From the NCBI GenBank assembly GCA_012931725.1, contig CM022949.1, positions 32,936,258-33,000,257 on the forward strand: 64,000 bases of DNA, given 5' to 3'. A program made the position numbers and the translations under genes. Of the stretch, positions 22,436 through 33,752 are shown in pieces. Each line of letters starts with the position of its first letter. The first letter of the stretch is position 1. Origin of the DNA: Litsea cubeba. Its lineage: Eukaryota; Streptophyta; Magnoliopsida; Laurales; Lauraceae. The notes under the pieces were generated by a model. The model worked only from the letters and a program-made list of their open reading frames with translations. It made no database searches and was not told where the DNA came from.

Positions 22436-24914
22436 AACCAGGTTGCATCGCAGATTCACAATACAATGCAACAAACATAGGGTGGTCACTTGAACTCATC
22501 TGTATGCTTGGTGGACCGTTGAATGGAAAAGTATCGAGTGATTGAATACTTACAGCCTTTTTTACTCATCGATAACAAAATTTCATTGATATGTAAAAGG
22601 AGGATTCATACAGCATGTGGTGTAAACCAAAAATCAGGCATATGCTTTGGAAAGTAAACACAAAAATTTGTAAGGGTATCTGAACCAAACAAAAATGGGC
22701 AATGCCCATCCTTACTGGAATGAGATTTCCCAATCATTGATTAAAGAAAACATGTACGAGATCAGAATTCAGAGCTCATCAACCATTAGGACCTGCTCTA
22801 AATGTGCAAGCACTCAAACTCACTTGAACAATCCTAACCATTCCCATTTGGAAAGTTATAGGGTCACAACAACATTATAAATACTCTAAGATGAAAGGTA
22901 AGGATCGCACAATCAGCTTAAGTTCTAGGCAGTGATCTATCCAAGCAGTGAACAGTCAAAATCATCATACATGTCTCACACATACTAAGATAGTCAATGC
23001 TACATTACAAATTTAAAATAAAAAAAAAAAGGTTTCTTGAAAAAGACACCCAAGGCTAGGAAAAAATTTCTCGTCTCCTATAAAGTATAGGAGTCAAGAG
23101 TGCTAAACTGAGATGGAAGAATATCATGACTGACCGGTGATAGCCATATAGCTGCAGTCTGCATATCAAAACGTGGAACATATAGTACAGTCTCTCCAAA
23201 ATCAGCCTCGAGCTTTTTAAAAATCTCTTTATCAGTTTTGCCAGCTCGTACTTCATCACGAATAAGCTGCAAGTAGCAAGAAAGTTGGTAACAAAGACAA
23301 ATGGATGTTTAGATGATCAATCGCAGATTATATTTGAAGAACAGAAGCAAAATGAGGTTATGCATCTGAGAAAATAAAACCTAAGCTACTTGTCTGGGGT
23401 ATATAGGCAGGTCTAGGCTTTAGACTCATTTGACACCATAGTCTGATTAAAACAGAAACTTTTTTTTTTTTTGAAAGGTCTGATTGACACAGAAACATGA
23501 GTGTATGTTCAACATATTCCCATTCTCCCTAATTTAAAATATCTCCTATCAACATTCGTGCATATGCTTGCAATGCTCACATATTTTTTTATAGAAAGGC
23601 CGTGAAAAACTGAATAATATCTCACATAGATTCTACATATATGTATCCATATCATGCAAAATGGCACTTATAACAGCCCGATGATGGAGATATTTGGATC
23701 ATCTTAAAAATGGCAACTTATTGGATTTTATGCAGCTCATTAATGACATTCCTTCACAATCTTCCCCGTGTATAATCCAGATACCATCTTTTGCATTCTT
23801 CTACTTAATGTAAAACATGTAACTAGGACAAAGATGCCAGCATGGGCAGCTATAGGCGTGACAATAGGTTGGTTTCTTATTAACTTATCAGCTGGAAACC
23901 CCTGGTTCAGGGTTATCTCAAAAAAAAAAAAAACCTTGTTTAGTACATTTACCAATGGACCTAAAGTAAAGCATGTGCCTGATATGTGAAAGTATCGGGC
24001 ATGGCTCTGGCTGGGTTTGATCACCTAGGCGTGGCCCTTCAATTAACTATTAATCAAGCCTACAGCTGTCAGTGGGCACTGGGCAGGGTTGTCTTCCAGC
24101 ATAAAGCTCTTTCGAGACTAGGGAAAAAAAAGCTTGGCCGAAAAATCCACGTTCACTTAAGTCATAGATCAAGGTCCAAAACAGAGATTGAAAACATTAT
24201 TTAGATTGCAGCTGTAAAATTGTGAATTAGGTCAGATAAAGTAAATTAGACTACCAAGTTCCCACTCTGTAATGTGCCATTAATTAATTTGTTACATGCG
24301 GTTCCTAAGCCAGATAAAAGGAGCATTCATTGGCAGTCGGGCAGTCGGCTGTGTAGCCAAAGTTTTCCAATGGTCGATTTGGTAGAAATTCAAACCAACT
24401 TATAATTTAAAATATTCAGAATTATGAGATGACTGGAATTCTCCTGACTAAGCTCTCTATTGGAACTGGAATTTCTATGGAAAAAATTTAGCGTTTTTCA
24501 AATAAATTAATTTGGAGTTTGGATTCTAAAAAGGAACTGGAGCTTGAGAGAGCAAATGAAAAGTCCAGTTGCTAGCAAATGCTGGAATTTCTCAAAATGT
24601 ACGAAAATTATGGAAAAAAAGTGGAATTACAGCCTTTGGAATTTGCAACCAAACAGCCCCTTAGCAAACAAGTTCAGGGCCTCCAACATATACAGATAAA
24701 AAAACATGTAATCATCTCCTGAAAAGGAAAGGAAAAGAAAAGAAAATTGAAGGAGTACTAAGTAACTACTAAGTACCTCCCTGAGGAGAATTGCAACGTC
24801 TGCTTGGGAATCTTCGATAGATTGACTACCACATTCAGTACAACGAACATTTTGGCTTATGCTTCTTGCACGAGCTTCCAGTGTTTGCGCCTTCTTCGCT
24901 GCCTCCTCATCCAT
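21995..24914 (-). CDS. CCMH: Mitochondrial cytochrome c maturation protein CCMH
   Basis: Three exons on the minus strand: 24,914-24,777, 23,266-23,135 and 22,150-21,995, giving 141 aa with all junctions in phase 0 and GT/AG introns. CCMH is a mitochondrial inner-membrane thiol-disulfide protein that keeps apocytochrome c cysteines reduced for heme attachment. The redox motif RCTEC is at residues 24-28, in NVRCTECGSQSIEDSQAD. AGKTDKEIF, FGETVLYVPRFDMQTAAIWL and YQKHR-x5-HIMALNLLRGV also match the plant family. The start MDEEAAKK was chosen over the upstream Met because it fits the family N-terminus. The protein is about 18 residues shorter at the C-terminus than the Arabidopsis form as I recall it, and the membrane segment (SPFMIAGAADVWAY) contains an Asp. 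The function call is strong; whether this C-terminus is native is open. Confidence 0.88.
22371..22434. repeat. GA microsatellite in CCMH intron 2
   Basis: An almost pure run of about 32 GA dinucleotides (CT on the coding strand of CCMH) within intron 2. Confidence 0.97.
24372..24660. mobile_element. MITE-like sequence in CCMH intron 1
   Basis: The right end, read in reverse, is GGGGCTGTTTGGTTGCAAAT, a start typical of many plant MITEs. The left end, GGTCGATTTGGTAGAAATTC, is an imperfect match to it. It is about 290 bp with no coding frame. No clear target duplication, so the family is not assigned. Confidence 0.4.
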
Positions 24915-24929
24915 TGAAGAAATTATCAA

Positions 24930-27819
24930 AATAACTTATAAAAAAACCGAAAAGGGAACACAGTAGAGCCATTTAGAAGGGTTTTCAAAAAAGCACCCAA
25001 AATACCATGGGATTCTTGCTTGCATAAAAAAATGAGGAAATGCCACTCTCCTTTTCCATGTTCATTCAAAATATCCAACAAAATACAGGTTATACATAGA
25101 GCTCTAATGGCTTATAGACAAATTGGTCAACAACAAGTGGCTTGTTAGTGGATCCAGGCCATGTGGAATAAGAGTCTCAGACCCTCTTTAGTTAAGTTTT
25201 CAGTTGTCTTCAGCAATTGAAAAAATACAAACTGTGGCATTTTTTTTTAGCTACAATGGAGTTTGTGGATTGACAATATACCAGAAATTAAACTCCTGTG
25301 TGTTTCTATCTATCAATATCAATATAAGGCCATCAAAAGGGCAGGCAAAGTGGAAACTTTCCCTTTATATATAAACTGTCCATTCATGGCCTCAGATTGA
25401 ACAGTTAGAGATCTCCAACAAATCTGATTTTCTCTTGATGGGTAGCCTAAAAACCCTTCTTATACCTCAAGGAGCCAGTGACCCAACCTCTTTTTTTTTC
25501 TTTTTCTTTCAATTTTAAGAGAGGGGTTAGGGATTGGCCAACCACCCAAAAAGAAAATCAGCTCCTAGGGGCATTCCCTGCTATCAAAAAAACCCAAGGG
25601 GTGAAACCATGAAACGAAAATAACGCCATCTACTAGAACCCAATTTTGAATTTTGAAGAGGCAGTTACTTTCTTCTTTAGGCATTTCATCAAACACTTGT
25701 GATGCAAATCAATTCAATTGAAAAAAAAGAAAAAGCTCTATTTCATCAACTTCTCCAGTCTGAAAGTTTCTGTTCAGCAAACAACTACTACAAAATGAAG
25801 AAAGAAACTTGCTTTCTTTTCTAACTATTTTATGAACAACCAAAAACCATTGATCCCAAGAGAGATAAGAGAAACATGCCTTTTGAGAGAGAGAAAGAGC
25901 GAGCTTGAAGCCCTTCGGTTGGGGTTTAATGGGTACGAACAGGAGCTAATTCAGTCCCTTACATGGTGATTACAGTTAATGGACTCCATCAACATGGTGA
26001 TTACAGCTAATTCATGTGACACCATATTTTTGTAATTCAAACTATTTTTTTTATTCAACTTATAAACTCGAAGATCCTGGAACTAATAAGATATTTTATA
26101 GATTTTGAGTAATTTGTGAAAAAAATCCCAACCTATAAATCTAATTTTATGCACTTTTGTTGGCCTTCAATTCATGATTTGAACTGTTCAATATTCTTGT
26201 GTTAATGGTAAAAATTAAGATGTTTGGTTTCATGTCTTAATTCCTCATGGATTCTAAGAAATTTGTGAGATCTTCCAAAAAAAAATTCTAAATACATCTA
26301 AGACCATTGCATGTACTTATTTCCTCACGTGAAATTGGTGATTTTGACAAATATAGTAATGTATGTCAAATATGTAACATTTGCACATGTAGTACTCACA
26401 TATGTAAATCTCATTTTCCTATCACATGTGTACAAGGTGAATGACCCCTTAAATTTCCCATATATTGAATTACTAGGGTTCCCATCTCCCCAAGATTTAC
26501 TTTCCGTTAAAGAAGATGTTATTTGATGGTCATTTTTTGTATATGTGAATTGGATATTCAGTTTTAATCATTTGGCATGAGTTCCTATGTAATCTATCAT
26601 TCTATGCAAACACACGGGCCTTGCATTCCTTTTATCAACTTGGTTCTCCCCAAGATTTACTTTCCATCAACTTTGGGCATAGGTGGGAATGTGCGCAACA
26701 GAAAAAAAATAAGAGAGACATACGATGATTGAAAGAGAGTGGTGAGAGGAATTGTGAGTGTGTGCAAGAGAGATGTGGCTAGGTAGGGTTGACCAAGAGA
26801 GAAGAGTGGTGTGTTGAAGCGATTGATTTGGGTGTAATGGTGTAGTAAGCAATGGCGGACCCATGATTTTTATTTAAGGGGTACAGATCACAGTGAAGTG
26901 AAAAGGTCAAACTTATTATTTTACTATACAACTGTACTTTCTTCACATTAACAATAGCAAAGGAGAAAATATATTGAGTTTAAATGGATACAAAGTATTT
27001 AAATATATCAACTAATATTTTCTCATCAAAGGTCATATCTCAGCTCAAAAATAAAGTTTTTACAATTGCCCTCGCCGATTCTTTATGTTTTGAAAGCGTT
27101 ATATGATTGTCTCATCATCGATGCGGTTAAATATGTCCTTTTCTATTTATAGAAGCAAACAAAGAAAAAAAATCATGTATTGTGGCTGAGTATTTTCAAT
27201 AAAATAATAACATAAGTGATATCAGATGCCACTAGTTGGGAAATCATGGACTCTATATCCAGTCACGGGCTTCATAACCACACTCTAAACCATGAACTGT
27301 ATAATTAACATAAGATCTATATTAGATAAAATAAATTAAGTTAAAGTAAGTGCAGTTGTCATGGTTTGGTTCTCAATCCACTACAATTTTATTTTAAACA
27401 TGAGAAACTCAAAATTCAGACAAAATATTAAAAACAACAGTAGATGAGAGGCAAAGTATAAGTTGTAAGCATGTTTCATTTCAAACACAATGACTAAACT
27501 GACAAAATAACTAAAATGCCCCTATAGTGTAAATAAACCCTAACAATTTTGTTATGATCCAAAATAAAAAGAAAGAAAGATGAAATAATAAATCAAAGAA
27601 TAGGCTCAACAACATCAGCCATCAAAATAAAATATGGATGTACCCTTATACAATTGATACACCCACCCATATGCATGGAGGAACAGATACATAGATAGAC
27701 AACATATTTGGCCAAAAAACTAAATAATGCTTGTTATTTGAGATACTTGTAAATTCAACCTATATGTTAGGTTTCACAGATAAAGCAAGCATATGGCAAT
27801 GGCCAATGGTTCACCTTGA
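24930..27819. other. Intergenic region between CCMH and CDC20
   Basis: The two genes are arranged head to head. Nearest CCMH, a CT-rich leader-like stretch on the minus strand (about 25,880-25,930) could be its 5' UTR or an upstream noncoding exon. Around 26,848 the sequence GGCGGACCCATGATTT resembles a dispersed plant repeat. No recognisable coding sequence was seen on either strand. This region is absent next to A2. Confidence 0.5.
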
Positions 27820-28409
27820 TATGGAATATAATCTGTTGAAATTGTTAATATTGTAACAGTTTAGGTGTTGATACAAACAACTGTGAACATACAAATCAAT
27901 GGACAACAACTGTGACATACAAATCAAAAGGAAAGAGAAAAGGGGGAAAGAGTTTCACTCAATCAAATCTTAAATATACAATATGGGTTATAAAATGACA
28001 ATATATTCTACAAATTGCAAAAAAGGGGGACATGAGAACATGTAATCTGAGAAGAAAAAACCCATACCTGAGTTGTCAAGACATTCTTGTGCTACCCAGT
28101 TGATATGGCCCTTTGATGACGAGGTCCAGCTCGGCCTGTAAAAGTGAGGGCCTTTGTTCTAGTCCTAAAGTTAGAGACGGTAGGACTCAATTTTAAAAAG
28201 CTTGCAAGCTTTTAAAAAGGTCGGGCATGGGCTTACCCCGCACGGCCCTTTGAGGGTTCCAAAGTTGTGAAATCTTAACCGTAGAGATAGATGGCACCCA
28301 AAGAAATTAAGATATAGCAACAATTCTTCATTTTTGGGACCAAATTCATTCCAATAGGATAGAGCCGAAAATTTAGACAGGCAGGACCTATTTAACTTCA
28401 CTTTACTAC
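27820..28409 (+). repeat. CDC20 upstream region, duplicated at 46,657
   Basis: It aligns with 46,657-47,240 downstream of A2 (TATGGAATATAATCT onward) with substitutions and small indels. It includes GTCCAGCTCGGCCTGTAAAA and GAAAATTTAGACAG landmarks. It lies upstream of the solo LTR in the CDC20 promoter. No gene. Confidence 0.85.
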
Positions 28410-29235
28410 TGTAAGTGCAAAAATTATAACTCACAAGATTATGGGGTGCCTGGTAGGACTTATTCAAATATATGATGAAGGTTAGCTTAAGCCTGAAAGG
28501 GGAGGAACAAACGGTCAGAGGACCTTGGCCTGGGTGGCGCAAGGCTCTCTGATGCCTAAGTTAGTGTATGAACTAAACAGAGGAGGAAGAGGGAGAAGAG
28601 AGGCAGAGTAACGGCTCAAGAGGGGGTGTCTATGCATACCTTTGTTATGGAACGTCATCCTATTTATAGAGAATTCTCCTTGATATCTTGGATTGGGCCC
28701 CTAGGTTTGATAGAGATGATCCTGTTAGCTCACAAAGTAATAAATGAGGGTCCATCATAGCCCACAGAGCATTTATTGCCAGTCCGATCAGCCCACGTCG
28801 CATTAAATGCATGTCATGTTGGGCCTGATCGTGTCTCAAGTCTTTGGCGGTAGAGGTCCCATCGGATCCACCCTCGGGCTTTGCCCTGATTTGGCTACAG
28901 CCGCTGGATGCCGCCTTGTCAGGGATCTGGCGAAGATTGTGGACGACAGGAATGACCCATCTGTCCTATTGGCGTGTGTCCGGGCTTAGCCATGTGGCTG
29001 CTGATGTGGCAGAAGTGGGGAGGCGATTGCAACGCTTCTCAATGGGCGACCCGGCCTCTTTGGCCGGGGTCAGAAGGTGTAGCCGAGATCAAATCGTGCA
29101 GCTGGGGCAAACCTGATCTCGGCTAACGCTCTGACACCAACGCCGAGGCGCCCTTTGATGGCACGTAGGCGCGTTAATTGACATCTTATCGCCTAAATCA
29201 ACACAACAGTGGTGTCTCAAAAATCTCCTCACCCA
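28410..29235 (+). mobile_element. Solo LTR inserted in the CDC20 promoter
   Basis: An 826-bp insert running TGTAAGTGCAAAA to CTCCTCACCCA (TG...CA) lies between identical 5-bp target duplications ACTAC (28,405-28,409 and 29,236-29,240). The duplicate promoter near 47,240 keeps the empty site (CTTTACTATTATAGG). It is richer in GC than its surroundings, has a TATA-like CTATTTATAG at about 28,670 in the same direction as CDC20, and carries no PBS, PPT or coding domain, so it is a solo LTR left by recombination. Short frames inside it (28,807-29,116) are not genes. Confidence 0.85.
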
Positions 29236-29660
29236 ACTACTATAAGTGAGACCCATTTAACTTCACTTTACTACATGCTAACAAACTTTTGACGAGCGTA
29301 AAAATTTAGCGAGTGTGGCAGTTGGCGTCAAATTAAATTTAGAAGGTTGCCGTTGAGATTGGAAAACCGACTCAAATTAGAACACTAGACGCCTATAAAG
29401 GCTTTCTCTGCGCTCTGAGAAAATTCACGCTCAAACTTTCTCTCTCTCTCTCTCTCTGCAATTGATTTCTGCGCTCTTAGAAAATTCTCGCTTAAACTCA
29501 CTCACTCTCTCTCTCTCTCTCAAATTCTCTCTGTCTCTCTGTGCAATTGATTTCGTGAAATTTTTGTTATTACTGCATTGTTCATCTGATTCTTTGTTTT
29601 GCAGGATTTTCCTTTTTTTTTTTTTTTTGCTTTTGTTCTTTGATTTTGTGCGATAATATC
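29236..29660 (+). promoter_or_regulatory. CDC20 core promoter and 5' leader
   Basis: A TATA box (CTATAAAG) lies at about 29,393-29,400. About 40 bp upstream, CCGTT at 29,350-29,354 is the reverse of AACGG, the core of the M-phase-specific activator element bound by MYB3R factors in plant mitotic genes. The leader that follows has two CT-rich tracts. The stretch to 29,591 is duplicated at 47,240-47,553, where the core reads CTGTT. Roles are inferred from motifs. Confidence 0.6.
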
Positions 29661-32291
29661 ATGGACAGTGGAGGTTTCTCTTCTGCTTCTTCTGCTCCTT
29701 CTTCTTCTTCTTCTTCAGTGTTTTCTAGCAAGACCATGTCTCGGCACCCGCTTCAGGATCGTAGTCGTCACACTGTCAAGAGGCAACTCCGTCCCAGCCA
29801 AAACCACGTATGTATCGATCTTCTAAATGCCTGATTGCCCTTTTCTTTGATTTTTGTTTCTGGGTTCTCTTTTTTGTTCGTTATTGTGTACAAAAAGAAG
29901 AAGAATTGGGTTGAATTCTGTGTCTGGGTTTTCTTTCTTGTTCGTTCTTGTTCATAAAAGAAGAAGAGCTGGGTTGAATTCGATGTCTGGGTTTTCTTTT
30001 TTGCTCGTTCTTGTTCATGAAAGTAGGAGATGTTGGTAGAATTCGAATTGAAGATTTCTGGGTTTTTTTTTTTATTAAGTTACATCGTTTACCTTGTTCC
30101 TTGGGCTTCTGGATTTTGTCTTCTGTTTGTTTTTGTTAAAGACGGAAAAGGAAAGATATTAACAGAATCTGATTTCAATCTCTTAATAATCTCTGATATA
30201 CGATTCTGGTTCTGGTTTATGATTGCCTTCTCTATGAATTTTGTTTCTTGGTGTTCTTTTCTATTTGTTCTTGATCAATTAAAAAAAAAAAGTTTCAGGT
30301 GATCCAATTCAAATATTATCACCTATTTGATTTAGGATTTTGGTTCTGTTTTCTATATCTCTAATTTATCCATTCAACTGTTTATGATTGCCCTTTTCTT
30401 AGTCCTTTTTTTTTTTGTTTCTGGCTTTTCTTTCCTGCCTGTCCTTCCTAAAGAGATGTTAATGGAATCTCATTTGAATTCTCCATCATCTCTGATTTAG
30501 CTGGTTATGTTTTTATTAACGTTATCCATCGTACAATTTTTATAACTGTCCTTGTTCTTTTTTATAATGTGCAGGGTGACAGATTCATCCCAAACAGGTC
30601 TTCCATGGATTTCGACATGGCACGTTATTTGTTATTGGATGCTAGAAAACAGAAAGAGAATCTGGAGGTTGTTTCTCCGTCAAGGGAGGCTTACAGGAAG
30701 CATCTGGCAGAAGTTACGAAGATGAATAGAACCCGAATCCTCAGTTTTGCGAACAAACCTCCCACATCTGAAAATAGAAATTGCAAAGAGGTCTTTTCGG
30801 AGAGTATATCTAACTATCAAGTGATATCGATGAAGCAACGCAGATACATTTCCAAGGTGGGTTCTCTCATCATTTCTTGATTCTTTGATTCTAGCATTAG
30901 TTTTCCTGCTCATGCGCTTCCATTTCTATCTTCTTTTTTCACATTGTTGTTTCAACTGATGATTTCTTTTCAATTTATCTGATTACAGTCTGCAGAGAGG
31001 ACACTAGATGCAGCAGAGATTCTAGATGACTTCTATCTGAACCTGCTTGATTGGAGCACTACAAATTTTGTGGCAATTGCTTTGGGCAACACGGTGCATT
31101 TGTGGGATGCTTCAGATGGATCTGCTTCAGAGCTTTTAAGCACAGATGAAGAAACTGGCCCTGTAACCAGCGTCAGTTGGGCTTCTGATGGGCAGCATAT
31201 TGCTGTTGGGATGAACAGTTCCATTGTTGAGGTCTGGGATGCTACCGTCAACCAAAAGGTATGTTCTTTGGTCTTTACATCATATGGCTCTATTTCTAAT
31301 TATTATAATTTCAGTCGCTGGTTTCCATATGACTTTAAAGTGTAATGGGATATGTTCTCTCTAACTTAATTTCCTGTTATTTATATTTTATAAATGCATG
31401 ATCTTATATAAATTTGCCTCTCTCTGATGTTGTTTGTGTGATTGAATATATTCTTGCAGTTGAGCACTCTGCAAGGTGGTCATCGATCTCGAGTTGGCTC
31501 TCTTTCTTGGAATGATCATATTCTATCAACTGGAGGAAAGGATGCCATGATAATTAACAACGATTTGAGAATAAGATCCCCCATCATTCAAACATACAGA
31601 GGCCATGGCGATGAAGTGTGTGGACTAAAATGGTCAGGCTCTGGTCAGCAATTGGCAAGTGGGGGGAATGACAATCTCCTCTACATATGGGACCTGTCGA
31701 TGGCTTCTTCAAATTCTCGAACCCAATGGCTTCAAAGATTTGAAGATCACAGTTCTGCTGTGAAAGCTCTGGCATGGAGTCCATTCCAGAGAAACCTGCT
31801 TGCTTCTGGGGGTGGTACTGGAGATAGGTGCATTAAGTTCTGGAACACTCACACCGGTGCCTGCTTGAATTCTGTTGATACGGGTTCACAAGTTTGTTCA
31901 TTGCTTTGGAGCAAGAACGAGAGGGAATTGTTGAGCTCTCATGGATTTACAGAAAACCAACTCACCTTGTGGAAGTACCCATCAATGGTTAAGATCACGG
32001 AGCTTACCGGTCATACCTCTAGAGTTCTGTTCATGGCTCAGGTATTAGAGCCAAACCTCCTCCTATTGAAACCATATGATTTTGTAGTAATTTTTGCTCA
32101 TTTTTATTGATTTCTGATTGCTTTTGGGTTTTCACTAAATTTTTCAGAGTCCAGATGGATGCACAGTAGCATCTGCTGGAGCCGACGAAGCGTTAAGGTT
32201 TTGGAAAGTCTTTGAATCTCCTAAGGTCACTGAGCCTGCAACAGAAACAGCAAACGCAGGGCCTTTCACCAATATGATTTATATCAGATGA
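29661..32291 (+). CDS. CDC20: CDC20, APC/C co-activator (WD40)
   Basis: Five exons: 29,661-29,807, 30,575-30,856, 30,989-31,258, 31,460-32,041 and 32,148-32,291. All introns are GT/AG and phase 0, giving 474 aa. CDC20 recruits substrates such as cyclin B and securin to the anaphase-promoting complex. Visible motifs are a D-box-like RHPL (28-31), C-box DRFIPNR (51-57), KEN (76-78), a MAD2-binding-like NRTRILSF (100-107), a seven-bladed WD40 propeller from about residue 150 (including GHGDEVCGLKWSGSGQQLAS and KALAWSP), and the C-terminal Ile-Arg tail that docks on the APC/C. All APC/C contact motifs are present, and nothing suggests inactivation. Its promoter holds a solo LTR and an MSA-like core. 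Confidence 0.95.
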
Positions 32292-33752
32292 AGGGTTTGA
32301 GAAGATGAGATAGATCTGTTTGTAATGTAGTGTTCCATGTTCGGTGGACCTAGAGAAGATGGAAAAGATGATTGGAGTTTTGAAAAAGGTATCTATAAAC
32401 TTTAATCACCATTTACTTTTGTCATGTTGAATGGATTAAGTTAATTAGATTCTAATTTATGATTCTTTGACCATCTTATTCATTGCAGATAAAAATGGCT
32501 TGAAGTGCGTGTGCGGGAGCCCTCTCTAAAGAGTAATTACTTATTTATTAATTCTTAACTATGCCATTGATTTATTTTTTCCAATCAGGATTTTTCTGCT
32601 TTTCTTCCCTCTTTTCTCCTTTTCCCTTTTCCATTGTTTACGTTTCACTTTCTATTACCACAATGGTAGCTATAACACAATTTTTCTTACTTATATAACT
32701 GCATTTCTTATAGTTTATGTATTTTTTATAATTTTTCTTTAGAGTTTGCAAGAAAACAGTACCTATGTAGTATTGATAAATATAACTTTTAAGTGTCATT
32801 CATATTTTTCACAATTTAGTATTTGCAAAATTATGCCTTTAGAATTACAACAATGTCACTAAGTGATTTTGACGAGAATGCATGCAAAAAGATTTTTCAA
32901 TGGCCAAGGAGACTCACTCCTTTCTTACCACCATGACTTGGGTTTTGTTAACTCATCTGCATTCTTAATTCCATTCTTTTCTTCTTAAAAAGTTTCTTGG
33001 TATATGGTCCCTCAAGTGCGCTGATACTCAGGTGTAAGGTAGCTGTCACCTAATGGGACAATGCTTAAACCAATGCACTAGATGCGTGGTGTGTAGTTTG
33101 TAATGTTTAAAATTTTAATATGCACTCTACTCCATATTCATCTGTAATAAAATTCCGTTCTTTTGCCTTGGATGTTTCCCTGCTGATGGGGTTTACCACG
33201 TTAAAAAATGTTGTCCATCTCTCTCTCTTCGGTAAAATGTTGTCTATCTCAATAATTTTTTATTTTCCTTTTACATTCCTTACCATAAATAAATATATAT
33301 ATATATGCAAATGCTGAATCTTTTAATTTGTACTCTCATCACTGCAAATCAATTCTAATAAAATTAATTCTTTTCTCATGGATGTTTCCCTCCTGATTTT
33401 GGGCTTTTAGCATGTTAACAAATGTTCTCTCAATAAGTTTTTTTCTCCCCTTTCTATTCCTTCGCAACATTTTGTGATAAATTTGCAAATGCAGCATGTG
33501 GGTTCCTTTTGTAGGCTCAAAATGGTTAGTGTTAAAAGTGGTGATAAATAAACTTCATAAGTGGATTTAGTGATAATGAGGACAAACTTTATAGTCTATG
33601 GCATTGTTGGGTGATGGATACTTTTCCTTAATGGAAAGCCAAATTAGACAAGAAATGGTGACAAATAAACATCAGTCATAAGTTAATCACAGCTTAGAGG
33701 TAATTAGCACAAAAAATGGATAACATGTGAATCAATATTCTAAAGAGTTTTG
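32292..33752. other. CDC20 3' flank, no further gene seen
   Basis: The 3' UTR probably extends past 32,300. A GTATCT ... TTGCAG pair at 32,388-32,488 could be a 3'-UTR intron. The rest is AT-rich and includes an imperfect local repeat (about 33,130-33,260 and 33,330-33,440, around GATGTTTCCCTSCTGAT). No protein family was recognised. It ends at the A2 boundary. Confidence 0.5.

Noticed and set aside
26450..26540. Short similarity to 51,230-51,300 (TTATTTGATGGTCATTTTT)
   Set aside because: Too short and interrupted to define a repeat family by eye.
26848..27700. Possible dispersed transposon beginning near GGCGGACCCATGATTT
   Set aside because: The start looks like a common plant repeat, but no second end, inverted repeat or target duplication could be found.
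28807..29116. Two overlapping frames of 60 and 90 codons
   Set aside because: They lie inside the GC-rich solo LTR, have no recognisable domain, and high GC alone lengthens chance frames.
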